Positions 15,064-24,254 of a DNA stretch of 64,000 bases are shown here, piece after piece. The stretch spans positions 1 through 64,000 of the forward strand of contig NZ_LTBC01000009.1 of NCBI RefSeq assembly GCF_001594015.1, in the 5' to 3' direction. Within the stretch, counting starts at the first letter, position 1, and every line of letters begins with the position of its first letter. A program made the translations under genes and the position numbers. Source of the DNA: Moorella mulderi DSM 14980 (lineage in GTDB: Bacteria; Bacillota; DSM-521; Neomoorellales; Neomoorellaceae). The notes under the pieces were generated by a model. The model searched no databases. It was given only the letters and a program-made list of their open reading frames with translations, and was not told where the DNA came from.

Positions 15064-16299
15064 ATGAAACGGACGGAGGTACTGGTTGTGGGCGGGGGTA
15101 TTTGCGGGTATACGGCAGCGCTGGCTGCCAGGCGGTACTATGGCGGCAAAAAGATCACCCTGGTGCGTAAAGAAGTCCGGGCTTTAATTCCGTGGTGCCT
15201 TGCTTACAATTGCGCTAAAGGTACACTCTATAACAATGTCTTGCGGGACGACCGTCTTTATGATGAGGGAATTGAACTGGTAATCGATGAAGTGACAGCC
15301 ATTGACCGCCAAGGCAAATGCGTCACCACCGCCTTTGCTGAAGATATTATTTATGATAAATTAATTCTGGCTACCGGTTCCCTCCCGGCAACGCCTTTTT
15401 TTAAAGGCGCCGACCTGCAAGGCGTGTTTGTCTTAAAAAAAGAGTTCCCCTACCTGGAAAACATTCGCGCATCTCTGGCTTCTGCCAGGTCCCTGGTCAT
15501 CGTGGGTGCCGGACCCGCTGGCATAGAGTTTGCCGAGGCATGCACCGCCAACCGGCAGCTAAACGTCACCATGGTAGAACTTCTCCCCCACTGCCTGGCC
15601 TGGGCTTTTGACGATGAGTTATGCAACCTGCTGGAGGAAAACCTCCGGCAGCGAGGTATCAACATTATAACCGCAACCGGAGTAGAAGAATTGCAGGGCA
15701 ATAAACGGGTTGAACAGGTGAAGCTCACCAGTGGCCGGACTTTACCTGCTGATACGGTTATTCTGGCCACAGGTGTCGTGCCCAATACCGGGCTGGCCCG
15801 GGAGGCCGGTCTGGCAACCGACGAACACGCTGGCATCCTTGTTGATGAGTATATGCGCACCAGTGATGAAGATATCTTTGCCGTTGGCGATTGTGCCGCG
15901 AAAATCTCCCCTTCCGGACCAGGGGGCGCTATTGCCAGACAGGCTACAGCAGGCGGCCGCGAGGCCCGCGTGGCCGCCGCCAATCTCTTCGCCCTCAAGC
16001 GCCCCAGGGAAATAGCTTTAGAGAAGTTCTCTGTCACCATTGGCGATCATGCCTTTGGCTCCGTGGGTCTCATTCAAAGAACGAACCCGGAAACGGGTAG
16101 AGAAATGCTAACAGTCGATATTGCTCCTGGCGTGATAGCCAGAGATGTGGCGGTAAAGGTGGCTTATGCCCGGGAAACCGGGGCAACTATTGGTGCTCAA
16201 GTCCACGGTAAGCCTCTGGGCCTGGTCCGGGAAATAATAGACCGGTTAGCGACTGCAATTCAACACCAGGCACGTTTCGACGAACTGGCCCTGGCCTGA
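15064..16299 (+). CDS. NADH oxidase / CoA-disulfide-reductase-like FAD oxidoreductase
   Basis: A 411-residue FAD and NAD(P)H-dependent oxidoreductase of the pyridine-nucleotide-disulfide family. The FAD site is VVGGGICGYTAAL at the N-terminus, the NAD site VIVGAGPAGIEFAEA near residue 145, and the second FAD motif DEDIFAVGDCAA near 275. The Cys in IPWCLAYNC takes roughly the place of the single redox Cys of NADH oxidase and CoA-disulfide reductase. The sequence around it differs from the usual SxxxCGxPY, so the acceptor may be something else. It follows the HdrA-like gene after 21 bases, with GGAAAGGGG before the ATG, and is the last gene before a terminator. It may supply NADH electrons to the Hdr-like complex. 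Confidence 0.85.
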   Translation: MKRTEVLVVGGGICGYTAALAARRYYGGKKITLVRKEVRALIPWCLAYNCAKGTLYNNVLRDDRLYDEGIELVIDEVTAIDRQGKCVTTAFAEDIIYDKLILATGSLPATPFFKGADLQGVFVLKKEFPYLENIRASLASARSLVIVGAGPAGIEFAEACTANRQLNVTMVELLPHCLAWAFDDELCNLLEENLRQRGINIITATGVEELQGNKRVEQVKLTSGRTLPADTVILATGVVPNTGLAREAGLATDEHAGILVDEYMRTSDEDIFAVGDCAAKISPSGPGGAIARQATAGGREARVAAANLFALKRPREIALEKFSVTIGDHAFGSVGLIQRTNPETGREMLTVDIAPGVIARDVAVKVAYARETGATIGAQVHGKPLGLVREIIDRLATAIQHQARFDELALA

Positions 16300-16329
16300 T
16301 AAACTTCAAAGACCTTGCCTACCGTTCTA

Positions 16330-16357
16330 AAAAGTGGCGTTAATTTACGCCACTTTT
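16330..16357 (+). terminator. Terminator after the Hdr/NADH-oxidase operon
   Basis: AAAAGTGGCGT and ACGCCACTTTT form an 11-bp stem with a 6-base loop, followed by CTTGTTTTT. It separates the Hdr-like operon from the hydCBA operon. Confidence 0.8.
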
Positions 16358-16425
16358 CTTGTTTTTGGGCTATGAGAGTATGAAAAAAAACTCACTGCTT
16401 CAAACTAAGGCCGGAGGTAAGTCTT

Positions 16426-16956
16426 ATGCTGGATAAATACAGCCGCCTCGATAAGGTCATTAAAGTCCACGGCCGGCAGCCGGGACAGCTCATCCGCATC
16501 TTGCACCAGGCCCAGGAAATCTTTGGGTATCTCTCGCCCGAGGTCCAGGCCTACCTGGCGGCAAAACTTAATATCCCCCTCGCGGAAATCGCCGGCGTAG
16601 TTTCCTTTTATTCTCTTTTTAACTCCGAGCCCAGGGGCAAGTATACCATCAGCGTCTGCCTGGGCACGGCCTGCTATGTTAAAGGCTCCCAGGAGATTTT
16701 CCAGGCCTTAAAAAACGAGCTGGACCTCGACGACGACGATACCACCCCGGACGGTCTCTTCACCCTGCGGTCCACCCGCTGTATGGGAGCCTGTGGTTTA
16801 GCGCCGGTGGTGGCCATCAACGACGACATCTACGGCCAGGTTAAGGCTGGCGATGTAGCCGGCATTTTATCTCGCTACCAGGCAAAGGAGTTAGCAGATG
16901 ATCACGAGTACCAGCGACCTGCTGAACATCCAGCAACAGCACCTCCCCCTCATTGA
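16426..16956 (+). CDS. hydC: Electron-bifurcating [FeFe]-hydrogenase subunit HydC (NuoE-like)
   Basis: HydC is the small thioredoxin-like [2Fe-2S] subunit of the trimeric hydrogenase HydABC, which couples NADH and reduced ferredoxin to H2 reversibly. The 176 residues carry the four cluster Cys in SVCLGTACYVKG and STRCMGACGLAP. The N-terminal helical part (HQAQEIFGYLSPEVQAYLA) matches NuoE proteins. GGAGG precedes the ATG by 9 bases. Its 3' end overlaps hydB by 59 bases, more than usual. The last 20 residues, rich in Pro and His, fall in this overlap and may be non-conserved. Confidence 0.94.
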   Translation: MLDKYSRLDKVIKVHGRQPGQLIRILHQAQEIFGYLSPEVQAYLAAKLNIPLAEIAGVVSFYSLFNSEPRGKYTISVCLGTACYVKGSQEIFQALKNELDLDDDDTTPDGLFTLRSTRCMGACGLAPVVAINDDIYGQVKAGDVAGILSRYQAKELADDHEYQRPAEHPATAPPPH

Positions 16957-18610
16957 GGCCCGCCTGGGCAGGGAAGAAGCTGCCGGGGAGCATCAAATCC
17001 TGGTCTGCGCCGGTACCGGTTGCAGCTCTTCCGGGAGCCACGGCCTGCGCGAGGAGTTAAAAAAGCAGGTGGAGGCCCACCAGCTCCAAGAAAAAGTAAA
17101 AATTATCAAGACCGGCTGCTTTGGTTTTTGCAAACTGGGCCCCATTGCTGTGGTCTACCCGGAAGGCATCTTTTACTGCCGGGTCCGGAAGGAGGATGCC
17201 GCCGCCCTGGTCAAGGGCTTGGCTTCCGGCCAGGTAATTACTCGCCTCCTTTATCGTGACCCGGCCACCGGACACCAGCCCCGGCGTATGGAGGAAATCC
17301 ATTTCTTCCAGGCCCAGCACCGCATCGCCTTACGCAACTGCGGCCTCATCAACCCGGAGGATATTAACGAGTACATCGCCCGCGACGGTTACCAGGCCCT
17401 GGCTGAAGCCCTGACGCGCCGGCCAGAAGAGATCATCGCCGCTATCAGCGCCTCGGGTCTACGGGGGCGCGGCGGGGCCGGGTTTCCTACTGGTCGCAAG
17501 TGGGAGCTGATGGCCGCAGCCCCGGGCCGGCCCAGGTATGTGGTTTGCAACGCCGACGAGGGCGATCCCGGTGCTTTTATGGATCGCAGCATCCTGGAGG
17601 GCGATCCCCACAGTGTCCTGGAAGGGATGGCTATCGCCGGCTACGCCACTGGCGCCCGGCAGGGCTATGTCTATGTCCGGGCCGAGTACCCTATCGCCGT
17701 CGACCGTCTGGAAAGGGCCATCCGCCAGGCGCGCCGCGCCGGCCTCCTGGGGGATAACATCTTCGGTACAGGGTTTTCTTTTAACATTGAGATCCGGCTG
17801 GGAGCCGGGGCCTTCGTGTGCGGCGAAGAAACGGCACTCCTTCGCTCCATCGAGGGCCGCCGGGGCGAACCGCGGCCGCGGCCTCCCTACCCGGCCCAGG
17901 CCGGCCTCTGGGGCAAGCCCACCGTAGTCAATAACGTCGAAACCCTGGCCAACGTACCGGTGATTATCCGTAAAGGTGCGGAATGGTACGCCTCCTTCGG
18001 CACCAAAGGCAGCAAAGGCACCAAGGTCTTCTCCCTGGCCGGTAGTATCAACAACACCGGGCTCATCGAAGTGCCCATGGGCACCACACTGCGGGAGATA
18101 ATTTTTGGCATCGGCGGTGGTATTCCCGGCGGGAAAAAGTTTAAAGCCGTGCAGACGGGCGGTCCTTCCGGGGGTTGCCTGCCTGAGGAGATGCTGGATA
18201 CACCTGTAGATTATGAAGCCCTAACTGCTGCCGGCTCCATCATGGGCTCCGGCGGGCTCATTGTCATGGATGAAAGCGACTGCATGGTAGATATTGCCCG
18301 CTTTTACCTGGAGTTTTCCCAGGACGAGTCCTGCGGCCGCTGCACTCCCTGCCGCGTGGGCACCAAACGCCTGCTGGAGATCTTAAAGCGCATTACTTCC
18401 GGAGAGGGCACCATGGATGATCTCAAGCTCCTGGAAGACTTGAGCCACGACGTTAAGGAGGCCTCCCTCTGCGGTCTGGGCCAGACGGCACCCAACCCCA
18501 TCCTTTCTACTTTGCGGTATTTCCGCCACGAGTACGAGGCCCACGTCCGGGATAAATACTGCCCGGCCGGGGTATGCCGCAATTTAACACGCCGGCCAGT
18601 TCTTCATTAA
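16898..18610 (+). CDS. hydB: Electron-bifurcating [FeFe]-hydrogenase subunit HydB (NuoF-like)
   Basis: HydB binds FMN and NAD(H) and is the diaphorase part of HydABC. Order of parts: N-terminal [2Fe-2S] thioredoxin-like domain (CAGTGCSSSG, TGCFGFCKLG), FMN/NADH fold with GLRGRGGAGFPTGRKW near 190 and CNADEGDPGAF near 215, and the [4Fe-4S] site CGRCTPCRVG with a later Cys in SLCGLG. The chain ends at KYCPAGVC plus a short basic tail, 570 residues. Many HydB proteins continue there into a two-cluster ferredoxin domain, which is missing here. hydA starts 19 bases downstream after AAAGGAGG. Confidence 0.94.
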   Translation: MITSTSDLLNIQQQHLPLIEARLGREEAAGEHQILVCAGTGCSSSGSHGLREELKKQVEAHQLQEKVKIIKTGCFGFCKLGPIAVVYPEGIFYCRVRKEDAAALVKGLASGQVITRLLYRDPATGHQPRRMEEIHFFQAQHRIALRNCGLINPEDINEYIARDGYQALAEALTRRPEEIIAAISASGLRGRGGAGFPTGRKWELMAAAPGRPRYVVCNADEGDPGAFMDRSILEGDPHSVLEGMAIAGYATGARQGYVYVRAEYPIAVDRLERAIRQARRAGLLGDNIFGTGFSFNIEIRLGAGAFVCGEETALLRSIEGRRGEPRPRPPYPAQAGLWGKPTVVNNVETLANVPVIIRKGAEWYASFGTKGSKGTKVFSLAGSINNTGLIEVPMGTTLREIIFGIGGGIPGGKKFKAVQTGGPSGGCLPEEMLDTPVDYEALTAAGSIMGSGGLIVMDESDCMVDIARFYLEFSQDESCGRCTPCRVGTKRLLEILKRITSGEGTMDDLKLLEDLSHDVKEASLCGLGQTAPNPILSTLRYFRHEYEAHVRDKYCPAGVCRNLTRRPVLH

Positions 18611-18629
18611 TTAAAGGAGGCATCTACTT

Positions 18630-20477
18630 ATGCCTGCTGACAAACTTATCTTCGATCCCGTTTCGCCCGTTAGCCAGGAGGATGAAGCCCCCCACCCCGT
18701 CGCAAGGAAAAAGGTGCGCTTCTGGATTGACGGCCGGGAAGTCGTGGCTGAGGAAGGTATTTCTGTCCTGGAGGCTGCTCACCGGGTGGGGATTGAGATT
18801 CCCAGCCTCTGTTACTTGAAAAACATCAATGAGATCGGCGCCTGCCGGGTGTGCCTGGTAGAGATCGAAGGAGCCCGGAACCTCCAGGCGGCCTGCGTGT
18901 ACCCTGTCTCTGCCGGCCTTAAGGTCCGTACCAGTACGCCCCGGGTCCTCCGGGCCCGCCGCACTGTGGTGGAACTTTTGCTCTCCGATCACCACCGGGA
19001 GTGCACTAACTGCATCCGCAATCTCAACTGTGAGTTGCAGCACCTTGCCGATACCCTGGGGATCCGCAACATCCGCTTTACCGGCGAAACCTCCAACTAC
19101 CCCATTTTCAATAAGAACCCTTTTATCGTCCGCGATTATAATAAATGTATTAAATGCAGGCGCTGTGAGGCCATCTGCAGCAAGGTCCAGGAAGTCCATG
19201 TCTATTCGGCCCAGAACCGGGGATTTGACACCGTCATTGCCCCGGCCTTTATGAAAGACCTTGCCGAAGTCGCCTGTATCACCTGCGGCCAGTGCGTCAT
19301 CGCCTGCCCCACGGCTTCCCTGGTGGAAAAGGAGTGCATTGATGAAGTCTGGCAAGCCCTGGCAGACCCGGACAAATATGTGGTCGTCCAGACCGCTCCT
19401 TCCATCCAGGTTACCCTGGGAGAAGTGTTTGGCCTGCCGGTGGGCACTGTGGTTACGGGTAAACTGGTAGCCAGCTTACGACGGCTGGGCTTTGACCGGG
19501 TTTTCGCCACCGATTTTACGGCTGATCTGACCATTATGGAAGAGGCCCATGAACTCCTGGAACGGCTGGATGGCCGCGGCGGGCCCCTCCCCCTCCTCTC
19601 CTCCTGCAGCCCGGGGTGGATCAAGTTCTGCGAGCATTTCTACCCGGAATTTATCCCCAACCTCTCTACCTGCAAGTCACCCCATGAAATGTTCGGGGCC
19701 ATTACCAAGACTTATTTTGCCCAGAAAGAAGGCCTGGACCCGAAAAAAATAGTGGTTGTGGCCGTCATGCCCTGCACGGCCAAAAAGTTTGAAGCCAGCC
19801 GCCCGGAAATGGGCAGCGGCGATTGGAAGGATGTCGATTTTGTGCTAACTACCAGGGAGCTGGCGCGGATGATCCGCCAGGCCGGCCTCAACTTTCGCCA
19901 GCTACCTGATGAAGAATACGACACGCCTTTAGGGATAGCCAGCGGCGCCGGCACCATTTTTGGCGCCACCGGCGGCGTCGTGGAAGCAGCCGTAAGGACG
20001 GCCTATGCCATCACCCATGGCCGCGAAATGGGGGTAATTGACTTTGAAGAATTCCGGGGTATCAGCGGCGTCAAAGAGGCCTGGGTAGAGTTAAAGGGAA
20101 GAAGGATTAAAGTGGCCATTGCCCACGGTACCGGTAATGCCCGGAAAGTCCTCGACCGCATGAAGGCCGGCGAGCAGTTTGATTATGTAGAAATTATGGC
20201 CTGCCCGGGCGGCTGTGTCGGCGGCGGCGGGCAGCCCATCTTTGGCAGCCGGGACCACAAGGAGATCTCCCTGGACTACCGCCACAACCGTGCCGATGCC
20301 CTCTACCGCATCGATTACTCCCGCCGCATCCGCCTGTCCCATGAAAACCCGGCGGTACAGAAAATATACGCCGAGTTTTTGGGCGCGCCCTTGAGCGAGA
20401 CTGCGAATAAGCTTTTGCATACCCACTACACACCGCGGGGGCCTTTGCCGGGGTATGCGGTAAATCCAGTCCAGTAA
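18630..20477 (+). CDS. hydA: Electron-bifurcating [FeFe]-hydrogenase catalytic subunit HydA
   Basis: The catalytic subunit makes or oxidises H2 at an H-cluster. The 615 residues contain an N-terminal [2Fe-2S] ferredoxin (about 28-105, IPSLCYLKNINEIGACRVC), the His/Cys [4Fe-4S] motif HHRECTNCIRNLNC, two ferredoxin clusters (CIKCRRCEAIC, CITCGQCVIACP) and the H-cluster domain. The H-cluster signatures are SSCSPGWIKFCE, MPCTAKKFEASR and MACPGGCVGGGGQP. The Ser in SCSPGW is common in bifurcating hydrogenases. It closes the hydCBA operon; the organism can use it to balance NADH, ferredoxin and H2 during acetogenesis. Confidence 0.96.
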   Translation: MPADKLIFDPVSPVSQEDEAPHPVARKKVRFWIDGREVVAEEGISVLEAAHRVGIEIPSLCYLKNINEIGACRVCLVEIEGARNLQAACVYPVSAGLKVRTSTPRVLRARRTVVELLLSDHHRECTNCIRNLNCELQHLADTLGIRNIRFTGETSNYPIFNKNPFIVRDYNKCIKCRRCEAICSKVQEVHVYSAQNRGFDTVIAPAFMKDLAEVACITCGQCVIACPTASLVEKECIDEVWQALADPDKYVVVQTAPSIQVTLGEVFGLPVGTVVTGKLVASLRRLGFDRVFATDFTADLTIMEEAHELLERLDGRGGPLPLLSSCSPGWIKFCEHFYPEFIPNLSTCKSPHEMFGAITKTYFAQKEGLDPKKIVVVAVMPCTAKKFEASRPEMGSGDWKDVDFVLTTRELARMIRQAGLNFRQLPDEEYDTPLGIASGAGTIFGATGGVVEAAVRTAYAITHGREMGVIDFEEFRGISGVKEAWVELKGRRIKVAIAHGTGNARKVLDRMKAGEQFDYVEIMACPGGCVGGGGQPIFGSRDHKEISLDYRHNRADALYRIDYSRRIRLSHENPAVQKIYAEFLGAPLSETANKLLHTHYTPRGPLPGYAVNPVQ

Positions 20478-20610
20478 ATTCGCGACCAAGGTCACCGGTT
20501 AACATAGATATAACTTAACTAAAAATTAATATAAAACTCCATGGGCAAATTTAGTAAAAAGGGGTATAATATAATATGTGTTTTTGGGGAAGGAAGGGGG
20601 ATATCTTTAT

Positions 20611-20976
20611 TTGACACTCCAGGAAACGTCCCGCTCGCCGGAACCACAGCGTAAAGCCGACATCACCATAAAATTATCGGAATTTGAAATCCCTCCCATG
20701 CAGGACATCTTGCTCGTCGGTAAAAGGGCCCCTATCGGTCCCGAAGCCGTCAGGCGGATGGTTGATGCGGTTTCGCCGGAACAGTATGAAATAGTCCGCC
20801 TCAACCATGAAGTTTTTGAAGCAGTAGTAGTAAAAAAATCTCTTTTAAGACTCCTACCTAAAGAAAAGCTTTTACCAGTTGTAATCGATGAAGGAAACCG
20901 TATCGCCGACGACAAGATGGTGGTTAAAGCCCAGATAAATATTACCATCCAGATAAACAGGACGGTGGATTTGTAG
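20611..20976 (+). CDS. Small conserved-looking protein of unknown function upstream of CBS-GGDEF gene
   Basis: I do not recognise this 121-residue protein. The TTG at 20611 follows AGGAAGGGGG by 10 bases and is preferred over the in-frame GTG at 20578. The sequence is mixed alpha/beta with no membrane segment or Cys. It has a segment IPPMQDILLVGKRAPIGPEA in the first half and alternating hydrophobic strands near the end (VVKAQINITIQINRTV). Its stop overlaps the start of the CBS-GGDEF gene by one base, so they are coupled and probably act together. Confidence 0.7.
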   Translation: MTLQETSRSPEPQRKADITIKLSEFEIPPMQDILLVGKRAPIGPEAVRRMVDAVSPEQYEIVRLNHEVFEAVVVKKSLLRLLPKEKLLPVVIDEGNRIADDKMVVKAQINITIQINRTVDL

Positions 20977-21848
20977 TGCCCACGGTAGAAGGCCTGATAA
21001 GCCAGAAGCTTTATACCATCGACCCTCTGGCCAGTGTCGGCCGGGCGGCATCCATCATGGAACGTTATGGTATAGGTAGTCTACCGGTAGTAGAAGAGGG
21101 AAAACTGGTAGGCATCATCACTTCCAGGGATATAAAAAGATCTCATCCCAACCGGCTGGTTGCCGATGCCATGACCCGCAAAGTGATCACTGTACCGCCA
21201 ACAGCTTGCCTCACAGAAGCGCAAAAATTAATGGCAAAATATAAAATTGAGCGTCTGGTAGTTACCAGGGAAAGTGATATTATAGGCATTGTTACCTTTG
21301 CCCAAATTATGTCGGAATTGGGTAAATATACCGATAGCCTTACCGGATTAAATAAAGCCGAAATCTTTTACGAAAAGGCCCTGGAGTTATTAAAAGAAGG
21401 CCAGGAGATTGCGGTAATCTTCCTGGATCTGGATAACTTTGGCTTTATTAATAAAGAGTACGGCCATATCTACGGCGACAATGTCCTGCGCCAGACTGCT
21501 TTAATCTTAAATAGCTTAATCGACAGCAATAAGGATACTTTATGTCGTTATGCCGGGGACGAATTTGCCGCCGTTACTACCAGGCCCCTGGCCGAAGCCG
21601 AAAAACTTGCCCGGCAAATGGTCCTGGCCCTTACTAATAAAAACTGGCCCGGGAAAATAAAGGTCGCCATTTCTGCCGGCGTAGCCGGAGGCCGCTGTTC
21701 AGAACTACGCAGTTCTGGTGAAGACAGTAGTTACATAGTTAAATACCTGGTCAATACGGCCAGTCTGGCTTCAACCAGAGCCAAAAAAGTGAAAAAGCCG
21801 GTAGTAGCTGTGGAGGCAATTGAGTTTAAAGAAACTGTAGGGATGTAG
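20976..21848 (+). CDS. CBS-pair and GGDEF domain protein, possible diguanylate cyclase
   Basis: Residues 1-115 are two CBS domains, modules that bind adenosine nucleotides or similar ligands (GIGSLPVVEEGKLVGIITSR and a second repeat). Residues 120-285 are a GGDEF domain beginning with DSLTGL and including FLDLDNFGFINKEYGHIYGD. The active-site motif reads CRYAGDEFAA, that is AGDEF in place of GGDEF, and some AGDEF enzymes are active. The chain lacks an RxxD product-inhibition site as far as I can see. It starts at GTG overlapping the stop of the upstream gene by one base. With two c-di-GMP riboswitches in the same window, it is a candidate source of that signal. Confidence 0.87.
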   Translation: MPTVEGLISQKLYTIDPLASVGRAASIMERYGIGSLPVVEEGKLVGIITSRDIKRSHPNRLVADAMTRKVITVPPTACLTEAQKLMAKYKIERLVVTRESDIIGIVTFAQIMSELGKYTDSLTGLNKAEIFYEKALELLKEGQEIAVIFLDLDNFGFINKEYGHIYGDNVLRQTALILNSLIDSNKDTLCRYAGDEFAAVTTRPLAEAEKLARQMVLALTNKNWPGKIKVAISAGVAGGRCSELRSSGEDSSYIVKYLVNTASLASTRAKKVKKPVVAVEAIEFKETVGM

Positions 21849-21887
21849 TATATTAGCCGGCGGGAGGTACTGGCCGGCAAAAACTGA

Positions 21888-22166
21888 TCACCAGGAAGTT
21901 TTCTTTCTCATTTTCTCCTGGTACATTAAGAGGTCACTTTCTTTAAGCATTTCTTCCCATTTCCTGGTGCTTCCCGGTTCCCAGGTGGCAATCCCAAAGC
22001 TCAGGCTTAACTTGAAGCCCTCAGGATATCCCTCTTCCCTGGCACCAGCATTAAATGCCGCAATTTCTTCTTCTACTCTCGAATATCCTGGTATGATAAA
22101 AATATGTAACGGGTTTGCATATAAAGAAACAGCAGGTGCTCCATTATTCCTGCCGTTGAGGCACAT
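21888..22166 (-). pseudogene. Remnant of a GGDEF domain (C-terminal part)
   Basis: The frame contains IIPGYSRVEEEIAAFN, LSLSFGIATWEPG and KESDLLMYQEKMRKK, which are the successive conserved parts of the last third of a GGDEF domain. The signature loop itself is missing and the N-terminal residues before IIPG are not domain-like. It is convergent with the CBS-GGDEF gene. I read it as a decayed copy of a former diguanylate cyclase gene; a truncated but expressed protein cannot be excluded. Confidence 0.65.
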
Positions 22167-22239
22167 CTGTCCTCATTTAGCTGGTAAAGGTACTCCACCA
22201 GTTGTTAATCCTCACGGGTGTAATAATGCAATTAGAAAA

Positions 22240-22274
22240 TAAAAAAGAAAAAACCGGTGAAGATTTATCACCGG
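22240..22274 (-). terminator. Terminator of the sigma/NEW3/ABC operon
   Basis: On the minus strand CCGGTGA and TCACCGG form a stem with a 7-base loop, followed by a run of TTTTTTCTTTTTT. It lies 22 bases after the stop of the ABC permease gene. Confidence 0.85.
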
Positions 22275-22295
22275 CAAAAGGAAAGATATTGCCGC

Positions 22296-23300
22296 CTAGC
22301 CGGCCCGTATTTCCTGGCGCATAAAGAAGTAATAGGCCAGGGCAAAGATCAGCATGGTGGCGGCGATAAGCCCTACCAGGTGCGGCCATATGAGGAGCAG
22401 GCTCTGGTCCAATGGCAGGCTCCCTGGGATGGCCCCTTCCAACTGCTGCACCAGTACCGGCCCCAGTGTCCTTACCCCAGGGTTGAGGAGGGTTACCGTA
22501 GCCTCATCATAAAGGGTTGTCGGCGACAGGCGGCTGAGGTCCTGTTTTAAGGTGGCGTTGTGCAGGATCCGGGCCGGCGCGGCGTCTTCACTTACCGGGA
22601 AGAGGCCGTCGGCGATGAGCCCTGCCAGCATCCCGGCGAAGAGGGCAAAAAACAGCCATACGGCTATACCCGCCAGGGCCGAGGTGGCGGTCTGGCGGAA
22701 CAATAAAGAAAAGAGGAGGGAGACACTTAACCAAAAGGCTACATAAATAATGGTGACCAGGAGATAGATAAACAGCCGGCCGATTTCCTCCCCCGTGGGC
22801 GGAACGCCGATTAGCAGCAGCCCCAACCCGGCCACCAGGAACCCCAGGGCCAGGATGACCACGGCCAGAACTACCAGGCCGGCCAGGAACTTACCGTTGA
22901 TGACATCGTCCCGGTAGATAGGCTGGGCGAGCAACCGGCTCAAGGTGCGCTTATTATGCTCACCGTTGATGGCATCAAAGCCCAGGGCCAGACCCAGCAG
23001 GGGTCCCAAAAAAGAAATAAAAGTGATAAAGGGTGGTAGGGACCCACCGCTGGTGGTAAAAAGGCGCAGGAAGACAAACTGGGGGTCCCCTTCCCCTGCT
23101 GCCTGGCGGATGCTTTGGGCTGCTACGTAAAAGGCGCCTACGCCGGCTACGGCCACCAGGAAAACCAGGATCGTAAAGCGGGTGCTGCTCAGGTTGTCCG
23201 CCAGTTCCTTCTGGAAAACAGTTTTCAGCCCGCCGCTAAACCACTCCTGCTGCCGCCACCAGACCAGCCATTCTTTCACCCTATCCTGCCATCGTCCCAT
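22296..23300 (-). CDS. ABC-2 type transporter permease
   Basis: A 334-residue integral membrane protein. After an amphipathic N-terminus (about 45 residues, Trp-rich) come about six hydrophobic segments, including [19 protein letters not shown] and [20 protein letters not shown], and the C-terminal [16 protein letters not shown]. The central [20 protein letters not shown] is typical of ABC-2 permeases fed by an ABC ATPase. I start it at ATG 23300, preceded by GGGGAGGGA at 4 bases; it overlaps the ATPase gene by 20 bases. The substrate is unknown; the NEW3-domain protein upstream suggests export or cell-surface work. Confidence 0.88.
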   Translation of the reverse strand: MGRWQDRVKEWLVWWRQQEWFSGGLKTVFQKELADNLSSTRFTILVFLVAVAGVGAFYVAAQSIRQAAGEGDPQFVFLRLFTTSGGSLPPFITFISFLGPLLGLALGFDAINGEHNKRTLSRLLAQPIYRDDVINGKFLAGLVVLAVVILALGFLVAGLGLLLIGVPPTGEEIGRLFIYLLVTIIYVAFWLSVSLLFSLLFRQTATSALAGIAVWLFFALFAGMLAGLIADGLFPVSEDAAPARILHNATLKQDLSRLSPTTLYDEATVTLLNPGVRTLGPVLVQQLEGAIPGSLPLDQSLLLIWPHLVGLIAATMLIFALAYYFFMRQEIRAG

Positions 23301-24252
23301 GGTATCCCTCCCCCTGGAAATACTGGCGATAAATATCATCTAAATCATAACCTCGTGCCCTTAAATATAGCAGGGTAAACCCTTTGCCTGCCAGGTAAGG
23401 CACCAGCTCAGGGCGGATATCGCGTCCCGCGGCGCAGCGCAGCCGGATAAAGGCCCCGTGGCGCTCGACGGCGGTCACACCTTGAAGGGACCTGAGGGTA
23501 GAGAGCAGGTTGTCATTGTCCGGCTCGGCCTGCAATTCAATCTCCAGGGGCTTGCCGGCCATGACCTGGTGCCCGAGTAAAGCCACCGGCCCCGCTGCCA
23601 GGAGCCTGCCGGCAACAAAAATCCCCACCCGGTCGCAGATTTGCTGCACCTGGTGCAGGAGATGGGAGGAGAGGAGAACTGTTTTCCCGCCTTCCCGGGC
23701 CAGCCGGACAATGAGGGCCAGCAACTCCCGGACGCCCTCGGGGTCAATGCCCAGGGTGGGCTCATCGAGGATAATAATAGCCGGGTCCTTGACCATAATA
23801 TCGGCAATGCCCAACCGCTGGCGCATCCCGCGCGAAAACTCCTTCACCCTGCGGTGGGCGAAATTGCTTAAACCCACCTGCTCCAGGCTTAAGGCCACGC
23901 GCTTTTCAGCTTCCGCCGGGGGAATCTGGTTCAGCCTGGCGGTATAGAGGAGGTTCTCCCGGGCCGTCAGGTCGTCATAGAAGCCGACATTATCGGGTAA
24001 ATAACCTGCTATCCTTTTGACCTCCAGGGGATGGCGGGTAGCATCCAGGCCATTGACAAGAGCCTGGCCGGACGTCGGCTCGGTCAACCCCAGGAGCATC
24101 AATATCGTCGTCGTCTTACCGGCACCATTGGGCCCCAGGAGGCCAAAGATCTCCCCCTGCCTGATTTCCAGGTTGAGGTCCTGGACGGCAGTTATGGAGC
24201 CATAGCGCTTGGTAAGGTTGTGAGTGACAATGACCGCTGCCTGTCCTGCCAT
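23281..24252 (-). CDS. ABC transporter ATP-binding protein
   Basis: A 323-residue ATPase subunit. Walker A is [10 protein letters not shown], the signature motif is the degenerate [13 protein letters not shown], Walker B is [13 protein letters not shown] and the switch His is in LLSSHLL. The region after the nucleotide-binding domain (about 225-323) is an extra domain seen in many ABC-2 ATPases of antibiotic or lipid exporters. It starts two bases after the stop of the NEW3-domain gene and overlaps the permease by 20 bases, so all three are co-translated. Confidence 0.92.
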   Translation of the reverse strand: MAGQAAVIVTHNLTKRYGSITAVQDLNLEIRQGEIFGLLGPNGAGKTTTILMLLGLTEPTSGQALVNGLDATRHPLEVKRIAGYLPDNVGFYDDLTARENLLYTARLNQIPPAEAEKRVALSLEQVGLSNFAHRRVKEFSRGMRQRLGIADIMVKDPAIIILDEPTLGIDPEGVRELLALIVRLAREGGKTVLLSSHLLHQVQQICDRVGIFVAGRLLAAGPVALLGHQVMAGKPLEIELQAEPDNDNLLSTLRSLQGVTAVERHGAFIRLRCAAGRDIRPELVPYLAGKGFTLLYLRARGYDLDDIYRQYFQGEGYHGTMAG

Positions 24253-24254
24253 GG

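Noticed and set aside
15450-16040. 196-codon minus-strand frame in the NADH-oxidase-like gene
   Set aside because: Low-complexity Ser/Arg/Ala shadow of a well-supported gene.
22177-22389. 70-codon minus-strand frame after the ABC permease
   Set aside because: It crosses the terminator at 22240-22274 and overlaps the permease end in another frame; no ribosome site.
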